Positions 1-7,329 of a stretch of 16,195 nucleotides of DNA are shown here, piece after piece (within the stretch, counting starts at the first letter, position 1; each line of letters begins with the position of its first letter). Position numbers and translations under genes: made by a program. The notes beneath the pieces were generated by a model. It ran no database searches. It was not told the origin of the DNA and saw only the letters and a program-made list of their open reading frames with translations. The stretch is from Synergistaceae bacterium UBA4088 (GTDB lineage Bacteria > Synergistota > Synergistia > Synergistales > Thermovirgaceae). The DNA lies in assembly GCA_002382605.1 (NCBI GenBank), contig DFYG01000116.1, positions 212 to 16,406 on the forward strand, in the 5' to 3' direction.

Positions 1-734
1 CCGCCCTTGATCATGCCTCTCTCCACCCTGCCCGTTACCACTGTCCCTCGGCCGGTGATCGTGAATACGTCCTCGATCGGCATCAAAAACGGCTTGTCCA
101 CTTCCCTCTCCGGCTGCGGTATGTAGTTGTCGCAGGCATCCATGAGCTCCCAGATGGACTTCGACCATTCTCCCTCTCGGCTCGGGTCGTCGCTCTCCAG
201 TGCCTTCAGCGCCGATCCACGCACTACAGGAATGTCGTCTCCGGGAAAGTTGTACTTGTTCAGAAGGTCTCTCACTTCCATCTCGACCAGGTCCAGTAGC
301 TCCGCGTCGTCAACCATGTCCACCTTGTTCATGTACACCACAAGCGCAGGCACGTTGACCTGGCGCGCCAGCAATACGTGCTCCCTCGTCTGGGGCATGG
401 GACCGTCCGCCGCAGATACCACCAGGATCGCTCCGTCCATCTGTGCCGCTCCGGTGATCATGTTCTTGATGTAGTCCGCGTGTCCCGGGCAGTCGATATG
501 GGCGTAGTGACGCTTCTCGGTCTGGTATTCCACGTGCGCTATGTTGATCGTGATGCCGCGCTCCCGCTCCTCCGGCGCCTTGTCGATCTGGTCGAACGGC
601 GTGAAGTCCGCCCAACCGACCGACGCCAGCGTCTTCGTGATCGCCGCTGTCAGTGTCGTCTTGCCGTGGTCTATGTGACCGATCGTTCCTATGTTCAAGT
701 GCGGCTTCGTCCTGTCAAAATGTTGTTTCGCCAT
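1..734 (-). CDS. tuf: Elongation factor Tu, N-terminal part (gene runs off the left edge)
   Basis: This is the GTPase that delivers aminoacyl-tRNA to the ribosomal A site in the cytoplasm. About 244 codons are present, against roughly 395-400 for the family, and the 3' end lies outside the window. The protein begins [14 protein letters not shown] and shows all the G-domain motifs: GHIDHGKTT (P-loop), RGITIN (switch I), DCPGH (switch II), NKVD and GSALKA. It then enters domain 2 with [14 protein letters not shown]. The P-loop has Ile where GHVDHGKTT is usual, a conservative change. The ATG at 734 follows a strong AGGAGGG ribosome binding site at 744-750. The gene is last in the visible tRNA-Thr/tRNA-Tyr/tRNA-Thr/tuf transcription unit, 106 bp below the last tRNA, and is probably driven by the promoter at 1124-1151. 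The identification is secure; whether a second tuf copy exists elsewhere cannot be seen. Confidence 0.98.
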   Translation of the reverse strand, partial: MAKQHFDRTKPHLNIGTIGHIDHGKTTLTAAITKTLASVGWADFTPFDQIDKAPEERERGITINIAHVEYQTEKRHYAHIDCPGHADYIKNMITGAAQMDGAILVVSAADGPMPQTREHVLLARQVNVPALVVYMNKVDMVDDAELLDLVEMEVRDLLNKYNFPGDDIPVVRGSALKALESDDPSREGEWSKSIWELMDACDNYIPQPEREVDKPFLMPIEDVFTITGRGTVVTGRVERGMIKG

Positions 735-765
735 CTTGTTGTACCCTCCTGTCCCATTGTTTTCC

Positions 766-779
766 TGCCCTTTCGGGCA
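766..779 (-). other. Small GAAA-tetraloop hairpin in the tuf leader
   Basis: Read on the minus strand, TGCCC-GAAA-GGGCA forms a 5-bp stem closed by a GNRA tetraloop. It lies between the last tRNA and the tuf ribosome binding site and has no T-run, so it is not a terminator. It could be a processing or stability element that separates tRNA maturation from the tuf mRNA. That role is inference; only the inverted repeat is seen. Confidence 0.4.
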
Positions 780-840
780 ACCTGAGGCATACCAAAGAGA
801 CCCGGAACCGGCTTCGAACCGCCCCGGATCTCAAAAATTC

Positions 841-916
841 TGGAGCCGACTTCCGGACTCGAACCGGAGACCCCATCCTTACCATGGATGTGCTCTACCT
901 GCTGAGCTAAGTCGGC
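841..916 (-). tRNA. tRNA-Thr, anticodon GGU
   Basis: A 76-nt cloverleaf with a 7-bp acceptor stem (GCCGACT with AGTCGGC), a D-arm with AGCTCAG...GGTAGAGC, and an anticodon stem CATCC/GGATG around loop ATGGTAA, which gives anticodon GGT and reads ACC/ACU. The T-arm carries GTTCGAGTC, and an encoded CCA end follows discriminator base T. It is third in the tRNA cluster, 16 nt below tRNA-Tyr and 106 nt above tuf. It corresponds to E. coli thrT in both anticodon and position. Confidence 0.97.
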
Positions 917-932
917 GAATTCGGAGATCGAA

Positions 933-1017
933 TGGTGGGGGGAGGAGGATTCGAACCTCCGTAGACGGAGTCGGCAGATTTACAGTCTGCTGCCTTTGAC
1001 CGCTCGGCCATCCCCCC
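933..1017 (-). tRNA. tRNA-Tyr, anticodon GUA
   Basis: An 85-nt class II tRNA. The acceptor is GGGGGGA paired with TCCCCCC, followed by A and an encoded CCA. The anticodon stem GCAGA/TCTGC encloses CTGTAAA, giving anticodon GTA (Tyr). A long variable arm (GACTCCGTCTACGGA) is followed by a T-arm with GGTTCGAATCC. Only 16-17 nt separate it from the flanking tRNA-Thr genes, so the three tRNAs are surely cut from one precursor. Confidence 0.97.
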
Positions 1018-1034
1018 ACGTTTTCGCTATTCTC

Positions 1035-1110
1035 TGGAGCCGGCGATCCGACTTGAACGGACGACCTGCTGATTACAAGTCAGCTGCTCTACCAACTGAG
1101 CTACGCCGGC
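1035..1110 (-). tRNA. tRNA-Thr, anticodon UGU
   Basis: A 76-nt tRNA with acceptor GCCGGCG paired with CGCCGGC and an encoded TCCA end. The anticodon stem GCTGA/TCAGC encloses CTTGTAA, giving anticodon TGT (reads ACA and, by wobble, ACG). It is first in the cluster and starts about 7 nt below the predicted transcription start of the promoter at 1124-1151. With the GGU isoacceptor at 841-916 the locus supplies two Thr tRNAs. It corresponds to E. coli thrU. Confidence 0.97.
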
Positions 1111-1123
1111 GGAACGCTCAAGT

Positions 1124-1151
1124 ATTATATCGTGCGAAACAGGCTTGTCAA
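1124..1151 (-). promoter_or_regulatory. Sigma-70-type promoter for the tRNA-tuf operon
   Basis: On the minus strand a perfect TTGACA (1146-1151) and a perfect TATAAT (1124-1129) are separated by 16 bp. The start point would fall near 1117, just before the first tRNA-Thr at 1110. Full consensus at both hexamers is expected for a strongly expressed stable-RNA and EF-Tu operon. Confidence 0.9.
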
Positions 1152-1217
1152 CTTGAGCCGGGCAAAAAACCCTCCTTCTCTGGATTGTAGTTATTACGAA
1201 ATTATGACCGCGAGTTC

Positions 1218-1256
1218 CTGACCTTCCTTCGTGAACACCTTGAAGGGGTCAGTTTT
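1218..1256 (+). other. Hairpin with short T-run upstream of the permease remnant
   Basis: CTGACC (1218-1223) pairs with GGTCAG (1247-1252), and CCTTC (1226-1230) pairs with GAAGG (1242-1246). This is an 11-bp stem with a 2-nt bulge and an 11-nt loop, followed by TTTT on the plus strand. It ends directly before the ATG at 1258 of the degraded permease. It resembles an intrinsic terminator or attenuator reading rightward, but the T-run is short and no transcript from the left on this strand is apparent. Confidence 0.35.
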
Positions 1257-1257
1257 C

Positions 1258-1504
1258 ATGACCTTTCCCCAGATCATCGTTCTGGCAATAATACCTGCTG
1301 CCATGGTGCTTTTAATGTGGGGCAGGTGCGCCATGACGTTGTCGCAATGGGCGCTCTCCTGGCCTGCGTTTTCACGGGCCTCGTCCAAGGGGTGGGCCTG
1401 CTTGCCAGGTTCCCCCCGGGAACATGACAAAAGGCCATTCTGCAGTGGCCCTTGTAGTGATCCTGGCTGCGGCACCAATGCTCCTGCTGGTGTGGCCTCT
1501 GTAA
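1258..1504 (+). pseudogene. Degraded N-terminal fragment of a probable SLC13/DASS-type permease
   Basis: No single frame is convincing, but three successive plus-strand frames join into a membrane-protein N-terminus. Frame 1 (1258-1326) gives a first hydrophobic helix, IIVLAIIPAAMVLLMWGR. Adding one base near 1327 continues into another frame (1329 onward) as RHDVVAMGALLACVFTGLV. After a second shift a third frame (1424-1504) gives HSAVALVVILAAAPMLLLVW, then a stop. WGR-(L)-RHDVVA followed by a hydrophobic helix ending TGLV is, from memory, the typical opening of SLC13/DASS and related citrate- or anion-transporter proteins. Those are normally 450-600 residues, so only about 80 codons remain and the rest is gone. 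It is the only plus-strand gene trace in the window. Alternatives are chance hydrophobic reading or unrelated small membrane peptides. Confidence 0.5.
1427..1453 (-). terminator. Possible rho-independent terminator of the efflux operon
   Basis: On the minus strand AAGGGCCA (from 1453) pairs with TGGCCTTT (to 1430): an 8-bp stem with one G-T pair and an 8-nt loop, running into TTTTG. It lies 63 bp beyond the stop of the last efflux gene at 1516, the right place for operon termination. The T-run is short, and the site lies inside the permease remnant, so its role is only moderately supported. Confidence 0.45.
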
Positions 1505-1515
1505 CCTGAACGGGA

Positions 1516-1818
1516 TCAGACAACCTCTTTGGCATTGTTAATAAAGGCCTTTATCCCTGCTTTCCTTACATAAGGCTCTTCTTTGAATTTCCTGTAGTGT
1601 TCCATAACCCCTTCGAGTGTTTCGTCGGTCCCGAAGATCATGAATACCCAGTTGCGTCCGGGGAAAACGGCATCCCCCCAGTGGGTCTTGTTCCCCACGT
1701 TGTCCTTTCCCAGCACATCGCGCCACACGGTGTAGCCTTCGACACCGTTATTGTCGAGCACCTTTTCCATAAGTTCTTCGCCAATGCTTTCGTTGCACAT
1801 TATCCACAGCATTCTCAT
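1516..1818 (-). CDS. PG0541-family, PII-like transporter-associated protein
   Basis: A 100-residue cytosolic protein with no signal peptide or membrane segment. The layout is MLWIMCNESIGEELMEKVL, then GVEGYTVWRDVLGKDNVG, then HWGDAVFPGRNWVFMIFG, then a helix and a final GIKAFI strand. This resembles small ferredoxin-fold proteins related to PII, annotated as PG0541 transporter-associated proteins, which sit beside RND pumps in anaerobes. The family function is unproven; a regulatory or ligand-sensing role on the pump is inference from context and the PII-like fold. The ATG at 1818 overlaps the permease stop in an ATGA, so translation is probably coupled. It is the last gene of the efflux operon. 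Family assignment is from recalled sequence pattern, not a search. Confidence 0.8.
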   Translation of the reverse strand: MRMLWIMCNESIGEELMEKVLDNNGVEGYTVWRDVLGKDNVGNKTHWGDAVFPGRNWVFMIFGTDETLEGVMEHYRKFKEEPYVRKAGIKAFINNAKEVV

Positions 1819-4800
1819 GATCTTGCAGCCTCCCTGGCCTCGACGAACCTCGGTGTTTTTCTTATATTTTCCTCAACTATGCTGTAAATCACGGGAACCA
1901 GAAGCATGGTTACAAGCATCGACACGACCAGCCCGCCCATGACCGAAACAGCCAGGGGTCGCCATATCTCCGCACCCTGTCCCCTGCTTACGGCCATGGG
2001 GAGCATGCCGCAGAAGGTCGTAAGCGTCGTCATGAAGGCCGGCCTCAGGCGACGGTGACCGGCCTCGACAATGGCGTCCCTGAGTTTTAGGCCTCGGGCC
2101 CTTACCAGGTTTATGTAATCGACCAGAACTATTGCTATATTGACCACGATCCCCACGAGCATGATGATCCCCAGCAGGGCTTGCATGGATATGTAAAGAC
2201 CCGTGATGAGAAATGCGAGAACAACTCCCGAAAGCGCAAAGGGGATGCTGAAGAGTATAACGAACGGGTCCAGGTAGGCCTCGTACTGACCCGCCATAAC
2301 CATATAGACGAGCATTACGCCGAGCAGGACCAGAAGGCCCATCTGCTGGAAGGCATCCTGCTGTTCCCGTACCTGACCTCCGAAGGATACCCTCACGCTC
2401 TCGGGGATCTCAACGGCGTCGACCATCCTCCGGGCATCGGCTGTCACCTCTCCCAAAGAACGCCCGTGAACGTTGGCACCGACGGTGACGTACCTCTGCC
2501 TGTTCTTGCGCTCGATCTGCGGCGGGCCGACCTCATCCTTCATAGTCGCCACCGACGACAGCCGGACAGGAACCCCCGATGCCGATGGCACGGTCAGCCT
2601 GCTGAATATATCCCTGTTGTTCCTCTGCTCTTCTCTGAGCCTCACCCTGATCGGGAAGTCGTTCTCACCCTCCCAGAAGGATTCGCTTGTTTCGTAACCG
2701 GCGAAATAGATCCTTGCAGTACGTGAGACCGCGGCGGTGTTAACGCCCAGGTGCGCAGCCTTTTCCCTGTCGGGCTCCACCCAGAGTTCCGGTCGATCCT
2801 GCCTGCGGCTGACGGAGATGTCGGCCGTGCCTGGTATCTCGGCAAGCCCCGATGCGATCATCTCTGCAACTCCCGTCACCTGCTTCAGGTCGTCCCCGTA
2901 GATCTCTATGTCCAGCGGCTTGGAGCCCATGAACATCGTCTTGATCGGCGAACTGACCAGCACGGTCATATCCTCGATGCCCGGCTTTGTACGGATCCAG
3001 TTCCGGATATCGTTGGCTATTTCGAAGGCAGACCTGTCCCTCTTGTCCTTGTCGACGAGCTTGATACCCAGGGTCCCCACGTTAGGGCCCGCCTGCTGCC
3101 CCACGGCGACGGTAAAACCCCCCTCATCCATTCCATCCATCCCGAAAACGATCTTCGCTTCCGGTATAGAATCCATGCAGTAGGCGACGATCTCCCTGAC
3201 GAGTTCGTCGGTTACCTCCAGCCTGGTGCCCTCGTGAAGGGAGAAGGTTATGGAGATGTCTCCCGTGTCAGGGTCCGGGGTAAGTTCAGTACCTATGGTG
3301 CGGAATCCCAGGAAAGTGAGAAGCAGCAAAAGTAACGCCGATGCGATGACCTTCTTGCGGTTCTCCAGACCCCAGACCAGCATGGATGAGTAGATATCCT
3401 CCATGGCGGAGAAGAATCTCTCCGTGACCTGGTGTATCCTCAGTTTCCCCGGCTCCCTCCCAAAAAACTTGCTCGCCATCATGGGTATAAAGGTCAGGCT
3501 CACGAAGAGCGATGCCGATACGGCCAGCACCATGACAACCGTCAGGGCCGAGAAGAAAACACCCACCAGTCCGGAAAGGAAGGCCAGGGGCAGGAGCACC
3601 ACTATCGTCGTCAGCGTCGAAGCGAAGAGCGCCGAGCCGATCTCGCTGGCTCCAAGTACCGCCGCGACCCGCCGCCGGGTGCCCTGCTCTATGTGGAAGA
3701 TGATCTGGTCGGTGGCGACGATGGCGTTGTCCACAACCATGCCGCTCGCCATGGCGAGAGCCGAGAGGGTGAATATGTTGATCGTGTAGTCAAGACGCCC
3801 CATGGCGATAAAGGTAATGATCAGCGAGAAGGGAATGGCCCCGGCAACGATAAGCGATGCCCGGAATCTCTTCAGGAACGCCCAGGTGACCAGAAAGACC
3901 AGCACGATCCCTGCCATCAGTGACCTTCCGAGGTTGGATATGGCGTTCATGATGAAGTCGGCGGTGTTCATGACCACCTCGTACTCAACGTCAGAGGGGA
4001 AGCTCCCCTCCTTGAGAGAGGCCAGCCTTTCCAGTACCATCCGGGAGACCTCGATGGTGTTGGCGTCGCTGTTCTTCATGATTATCAGGACAACCGATGA
4101 CTTGTCCCCCTGCCACGCATTCATGGTAAGTTCCTTGTATCCGTCCCTGACATCGGCTATGTCTCCGACCTTGACGGGGCTTCCGTTGTGAATCCCCACG
4201 ATGGTGTTCCTTATCTCCTCCATCGATGAGAATCTTCCCGGCACCCTGATGAAGTACTCCGTCTGTCCTTCTTTAAGGGACCCGGCAGGTATGTTGAGGT
4301 TCTCACTCTCCAGAACATCTGCTATGGTATCGGGTGACAAACGGAAGGCCTCGATCCTGTCGACATCGAGAAGGACCTGGATCTCCCTCCCAACGCCTCC
4401 GAAGACCAGGACCTGGCCTACTCCAGGAACCCTGGACAGCTCCTCGACGACGCTCTTGTCAATGAAGTGGAAGAGCCCCTGGTAGGACCTTTCGGCGGTC
4501 ATGGTGACCTGCACGACGGGGATAGTACCCGAGGTTATCCTGAGGACAACCGACTCCTCCGCATCGGAGGGAAGTTCCCTTTTCGCGAAATTAACGGCGT
4601 CCCTCACATCGCCGGTCCGGACGTCCAGGTCCACACCCCACTTGAACTTCACCGAGACCACGGAGACGTTGTCCATGGACTTGGAGATTATGTCGTCAAC
4701 CCCCTCCAGCATGGAGAGGCTGTTCTCCATCTCTTTCGTGATCCTCTGCTCCACATCGCTTGCCGAGGCCCCGGGCCAAGGAGTTATCACTGTAATGACG

Positions 4801-4928
4801 GGAGGCTCTATCTCCGGCAGAAGGTCGAGCTGGAGGTTGAGAAAAGATATGGAACCTATGACCAGGACGGCAAGAAAGACCATCAAGGTCATAATAGGGC
4901 GTTTGACGGAGATCTCGGGGAGATTCAC
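1815..4928 (-). CDS. RND-family efflux permease, inner-membrane pump (AcrB/HAE1-like)
   Basis: A 1037-residue protein, normal for RND pumps. It would export drugs, bile salts or other amphiphiles using the proton gradient, as the inner-membrane part of a tripartite complex. TM1 is at about 11-31. The first periplasmic porter region follows (about 35-330, with PWPGAS at 50-55), then TM2-6 (about 333-480), TM7 (about 526-543), the second periplasmic region (about 545-860) and TM8-12 (about 862-1015). The TM4 proton-relay site reads GMVVDNAIV, so AcrB Asp407 is kept (D400) and Asp408 is Asn (N401). The TM10 Lys940 position is Asn (N930 in GIVVNIAIVLVDY). Both substitutions occur in many AcrB-like pumps outside Proteobacteria. 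The GTG start at 4928 has GAGGTG 8 nt upstream and overlaps the adaptor stop as GTGA. Substrate cannot be predicted. Confidence 0.95.
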   Translation of the reverse strand: MNLPEISVKRPIMTLMVFLAVLVIGSISFLNLQLDLLPEIEPPVITVITPWPGASASDVEQRITKEMENSLSMLEGVDDIISKSMDNVSVVSVKFKWGVDLDVRTGDVRDAVNFAKRELPSDAEESVVLRITSGTIPVVQVTMTAERSYQGLFHFIDKSVVEELSRVPGVGQVLVFGGVGREIQVLLDVDRIEAFRLSPDTIADVLESENLNIPAGSLKEGQTEYFIRVPGRFSSMEEIRNTIVGIHNGSPVKVGDIADVRDGYKELTMNAWQGDKSSVVLIIMKNSDANTIEVSRMVLERLASLKEGSFPSDVEYEVVMNTADFIMNAISNLGRSLMAGIVLVFLVTWAFLKRFRASLIVAGAIPFSLIITFIAMGRLDYTINIFTLSALAMASGMVVDNAIVATDQIIFHIEQGTRRRVAAVLGASEIGSALFASTLTTIVVLLPLAFLSGLVGVFFSALTVVMVLAVSASLFVSLTFIPMMASKFFGREPGKLRIHQVTERFFSAMEDIYSSMLVWGLENRKKVIASALLLLLLTFLGFRTIGTELTPDPDTGDISITFSLHEGTRLEVTDELVREIVAYCMDSIPEAKIVFGMDGMDEGGFTVAVGQQAGPNVGTLGIKLVDKDKRDRSAFEIANDIRNWIRTKPGIEDMTVLVSSPIKTMFMGSKPLDIEIYGDDLKQVTGVAEMIASGLAEIPGTADISVSRRQDRPELWVEPDREKAAHLGVNTAAVSRTARIYFAGYETSESFWEGENDFPIRVRLREEQRNNRDIFSRLTVPSASGVPVRLSSVATMKDEVGPPQIERKNRQRYVTVGANVHGRSLGEVTADARRMVDAVEIPESVRVSFGGQVREQQDAFQQMGLLVLLGVMLVYMVMAGQYEAYLDPFVILFSIPFALSGVVLAFLITGLYISMQALLGIIMLVGIVVNIAIVLVDYINLVRARGLKLRDAIVEAGHRRLRPAFMTTLTTFCGMLPMAVSRGQGAEIWRPLAVSVMGGLVVSMLVTMLLVPVIYSIVEENIRKTPRFVEAREAARS

Positions 4929-5980
4929 CTTCGGTACACCTCTATCCTGGTCCCGTCCTTTATGTTCCTGGACCTGGTGGTGATCACTTCTTCACCGGGT
5001 TCGAGGCCTTCGGTGACCTCTACGAAACCCTCCTGCTCCAGACCGGTGCTGATGATACGAAGAAAGGCCTGGCCTCCTTCTGCAACGTAGCACACCGTCT
5101 CGCCGGTTCCAGCGAGGCGGCTGACGGCTTCCAGCGGAAGCATCGAGGCTTTTCTTTCGCCGGCGGTTATCGTTGCCCTGGCGAACATTCCCGGGAGAAC
5201 CAGTCCTTCAGAGGGAAGGGTCACCTCAATTTTTGCCGTTCGAGTTACAGGATCTATAACAGGGGAAATTCTGGTTATTTCAGCCTCAAAATGCCTCCCG
5301 GGTACTGCATCGACGGAAAGAACGACCCTCTGCCCCGGTCGAACTGCATGATAATTCCGCTCCGGGACCGAGCCCACAGCCTTTACTTTCTCCTGCCTGA
5401 AGATCAGGAATGCAGGCCCCTGGGGAGCGGAATCGCCGGGGTCGATAAGACGCCTTGCTATAACTCCTTCCGTCGGGGCTGTTACGGTATGGTACCCGCT
5501 CATGATCCTTGCCTGTTCCCAGGCTGACCTGGCCTGCGTGTAACGTGCCCTTGCCTGGTCAGCTACCTGGCGGCTTACGACCTCTTCCTCGTAGAGGGCC
5601 TGGTAACGCTTGTTGTCGGCAGCAGCGGTCTCGTAAAAGGTCCTGGCCTCTTCAAGCTGCTGCCGGATCAGGCTGGTATCCAGAGACGCCAGGGGCTGCC
5701 CCTCCTTTACCTTGTCGCCCTCGGATACAAAGACCTCAAGGACAGTCCTGCCCGGTACCTTAGGGACGACTGCGGACTGCTCTTCCGGTTCTATCGTGGC
5801 AGAGAACTCCACAACATCGGAAAGGTCCATCTCCTTCAGGGTGACAACCTCAACCCTTACTGTCTCCTCTTCCGGGACCAGGCTTCCAACCTGTTTCTGC
5901 TGGTATCCCCTGAAAGCAATAAGTCCCGCAAAAACCGCTACGATAAGCAGTAATACCAATGTTTTTTTCATCCTGATCAC
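4925..5980 (-). CDS. RND efflux periplasmic adaptor (membrane-fusion protein, HlyD/AcrA type)
   Basis: A 351-residue adaptor that bridges the RND pump and the outer-membrane channel. An N-terminal hydrophobic segment (about 7-23) anchors or exports it; no Cys lipobox is seen. Two lipoyl half-motifs (about 60-101, with FVSEGDKVKEGQPLASLD; and about 162-190, with VTAPTEGVIARRLIDPGD) flank a coiled-coil hairpin (about 103-160). A beta-barrel domain (about 197-275, PVIDPVTRTAKIEV) and a membrane-proximal domain (276-351) follow. The start is either GTG at 5980, overlapping the upstream stop as GTGA, or ATG at 5971 with AGGTGA 5 nt upstream; the two proteins differ by three residues. It sits between the channel and permease genes with 4-nt overlaps on both sides. 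Confidence 0.93.
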   Translation of the reverse strand: MIRMKKTLVLLLIVAVFAGLIAFRGYQQKQVGSLVPEEETVRVEVVTLKEMDLSDVVEFSATIEPEEQSAVVPKVPGRTVLEVFVSEGDKVKEGQPLASLDTSLIRQQLEEARTFYETAAADNKRYQALYEEEVVSRQVADQARARYTQARSAWEQARIMSGYHTVTAPTEGVIARRLIDPGDSAPQGPAFLIFRQEKVKAVGSVPERNYHAVRPGQRVVLSVDAVPGRHFEAEITRISPVIDPVTRTAKIEVTLPSEGLVLPGMFARATITAGERKASMLPLEAVSRLAGTGETVCYVAEGGQAFLRIISTGLEQEGFVEVTEGLEPGEEVITTRSRNIKDGTRIEVYRR

Positions 5981-7329
5981 CTGTTATCCCCGTGGGTAGG
6001 TATAGTCTTTTCGCCTATGGCGAACTTTATGTCCTCGTAGGCCTGCATAGCATCGTAAACGGCATCCACCAGCTGGGTCCTGGAAGCGGAAAGGGCCATC
6101 CTGGCGTCCAGTACATCTATATTGGTGCCCACCTGTGCCGAGTATCTCGCCACCGCCATGCGGTAGTCCTCCTCCGCCAGGGCAACCTGGGAACGGGCAA
6201 CTTCCAGACGCTGCCGGGCAGAACGGAGATCCAGGGTAGCCACGGATATCTCCAGGTCAACCTGGCGCTTCATGTCTTCCATTCGCTTTATAAGCTCCTC
6301 AGCGACCGCCACGGCTTCATCTCTCCGGGCTTTGGCCTTTCCTCCATCGTAGAGCTTCCATTCTGCGATTATGGATATCTTCCAGTCGTCCATGGCATCG
6401 GGATAGAAGGTCTGCCCCACCGAGTAGGCATCACCTTGAAGGTATACCGATGGACCCTTTTCCCCCAGGGCTGCAGCCGCAAGAGATCGAGCGGAACGTT
6501 CGGAGAACTCCAGGGCCCTGAACTCCGGACGGTTTGCGATGGCTTCGGTGACCGGATCCAGCGGGATATCCATTTCCCCTGGTTCCGACTCCGGGCCGGG
6601 AAGGCTGTATCTGCCCCTTACGGATGTCCCGATAGCCCTTTCAAGGGCGCTAAAAGCTACTTCCGTACCGCTCGTGGCCCTTATAAGGTCCAGTTCCGCG
6701 TCGGATACGGTCACCTCGGCCCTCAACAGTTCGTTCTTTGCCACAATGCCGTTCCTGTAAAGAGCTTTCACCTGTTTCCTGTGCTCCTGCACAAGCGAAA
6801 GGGCCTCCTCTGCCACGGATGCCCTCGCCCTGGTCCTCTGCAGCCCGTAGAAAGCGCTCCTGGCGGCATGAGATACCGCCTGGGAGACCCTTTCAGATTC
6901 TGCCCGGGCTGCTTCGGCGGCCAGCTGTGTTGCACGGATGTTGTTTTCGACGGCCCCGCTGCTGTAGACAAGCCACGAAAGAGTCAGGGCGGTCCTCCAG
7001 GTCTCTCGAAAACCTGCCAGGGCATACCCCTGAAGAAAGGGGTCATTTGTCACAAGGGGATATTGGGGTTCCCGATAGGTTTCCTGGTAGAGGGCCGCGG
7101 CGGAGATAACGGGAGCCTTTGCAGAAGAAGCGGCCCTTATCCGTGCCTCAGCCTGTTCCACCCTCTTTTCGGCAATTCCTACCTGGGGATTGTTCTCCAG
7201 GGCAAGGGAGACCACAAGATCCTCCGTCAGGACAACAGATTCGTCCGCCCAGGCCCTCCGCCCCAGGGCTATAACGAACAAGGACAACATTACCAGGGAT
7301 ATCGCAATGATCCTTCTCTGCTGAATCAT
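5977..7329 (-). CDS. TolC-like outer-membrane efflux protein (OEP family)
   Basis: A 450-residue outer-membrane channel for the tripartite pump. A signal peptide (MIQQRRIIAI..., hydrophobic core about 7-21, likely cleavage after AWA near residue 29) precedes a mature protein rich in long coiled-coil helices. Two OEP repeats are visible. The first starts with VSLALENNPQV and continues through a beta segment with WRTALTLSWLVYSSG. The second has a matching beta segment (WKISIIAEWKLYDGGKA) and the late motif TNIDVLDARMAL. The ATG at 7329 overlaps the tetR stop as ATGA; an upstream ATG at 7380 would add 17 residues before the signal peptide and is less likely. A TolC-type channel indicates an organism with an outer membrane. 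Confidence 0.92.
   Translation of the reverse strand: MIQQRRIIAISLVMLSLFVIALGRRAWADESVVLTEDLVVSLALENNPQVGIAEKRVEQAEARIRAASSAKAPVISAAALYQETYREPQYPLVTNDPFLQGYALAGFRETWRTALTLSWLVYSSGAVENNIRATQLAAEAARAESERVSQAVSHAARSAFYGLQRTRARASVAEEALSLVQEHRKQVKALYRNGIVAKNELLRAEVTVSDAELDLIRATSGTEVAFSALERAIGTSVRGRYSLPGPESEPGEMDIPLDPVTEAIANRPEFRALEFSERSARSLAAAALGEKGPSVYLQGDAYSVGQTFYPDAMDDWKISIIAEWKLYDGGKAKARRDEAVAVAEELIKRMEDMKRQVDLEISVATLDLRSARQRLEVARSQVALAEEDYRMAVARYSAQVGTNIDVLDARMALSASRTQLVDAVYDAMQAYEDIKFAIGEKTIPTHGDNR

Noticed and set aside
1194..1535. 113-codon minus-strand open frame between the efflux operon and the tRNA cluster
   Set aside because: It overlaps the 3' end of the PG0541 gene, has no recognisable motif or ribosome binding site, and runs opposite to frames that make a coherent transporter N-terminus on the plus strand. 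A real short gene cannot be fully excluded.
2181..2726. Plus-strand open frames inside the RND permease region (for example 181 codons here)
   Set aside because: They are antisense to a 1037-residue gene with complete RND architecture, and have no motifs or ribosome binding sites.
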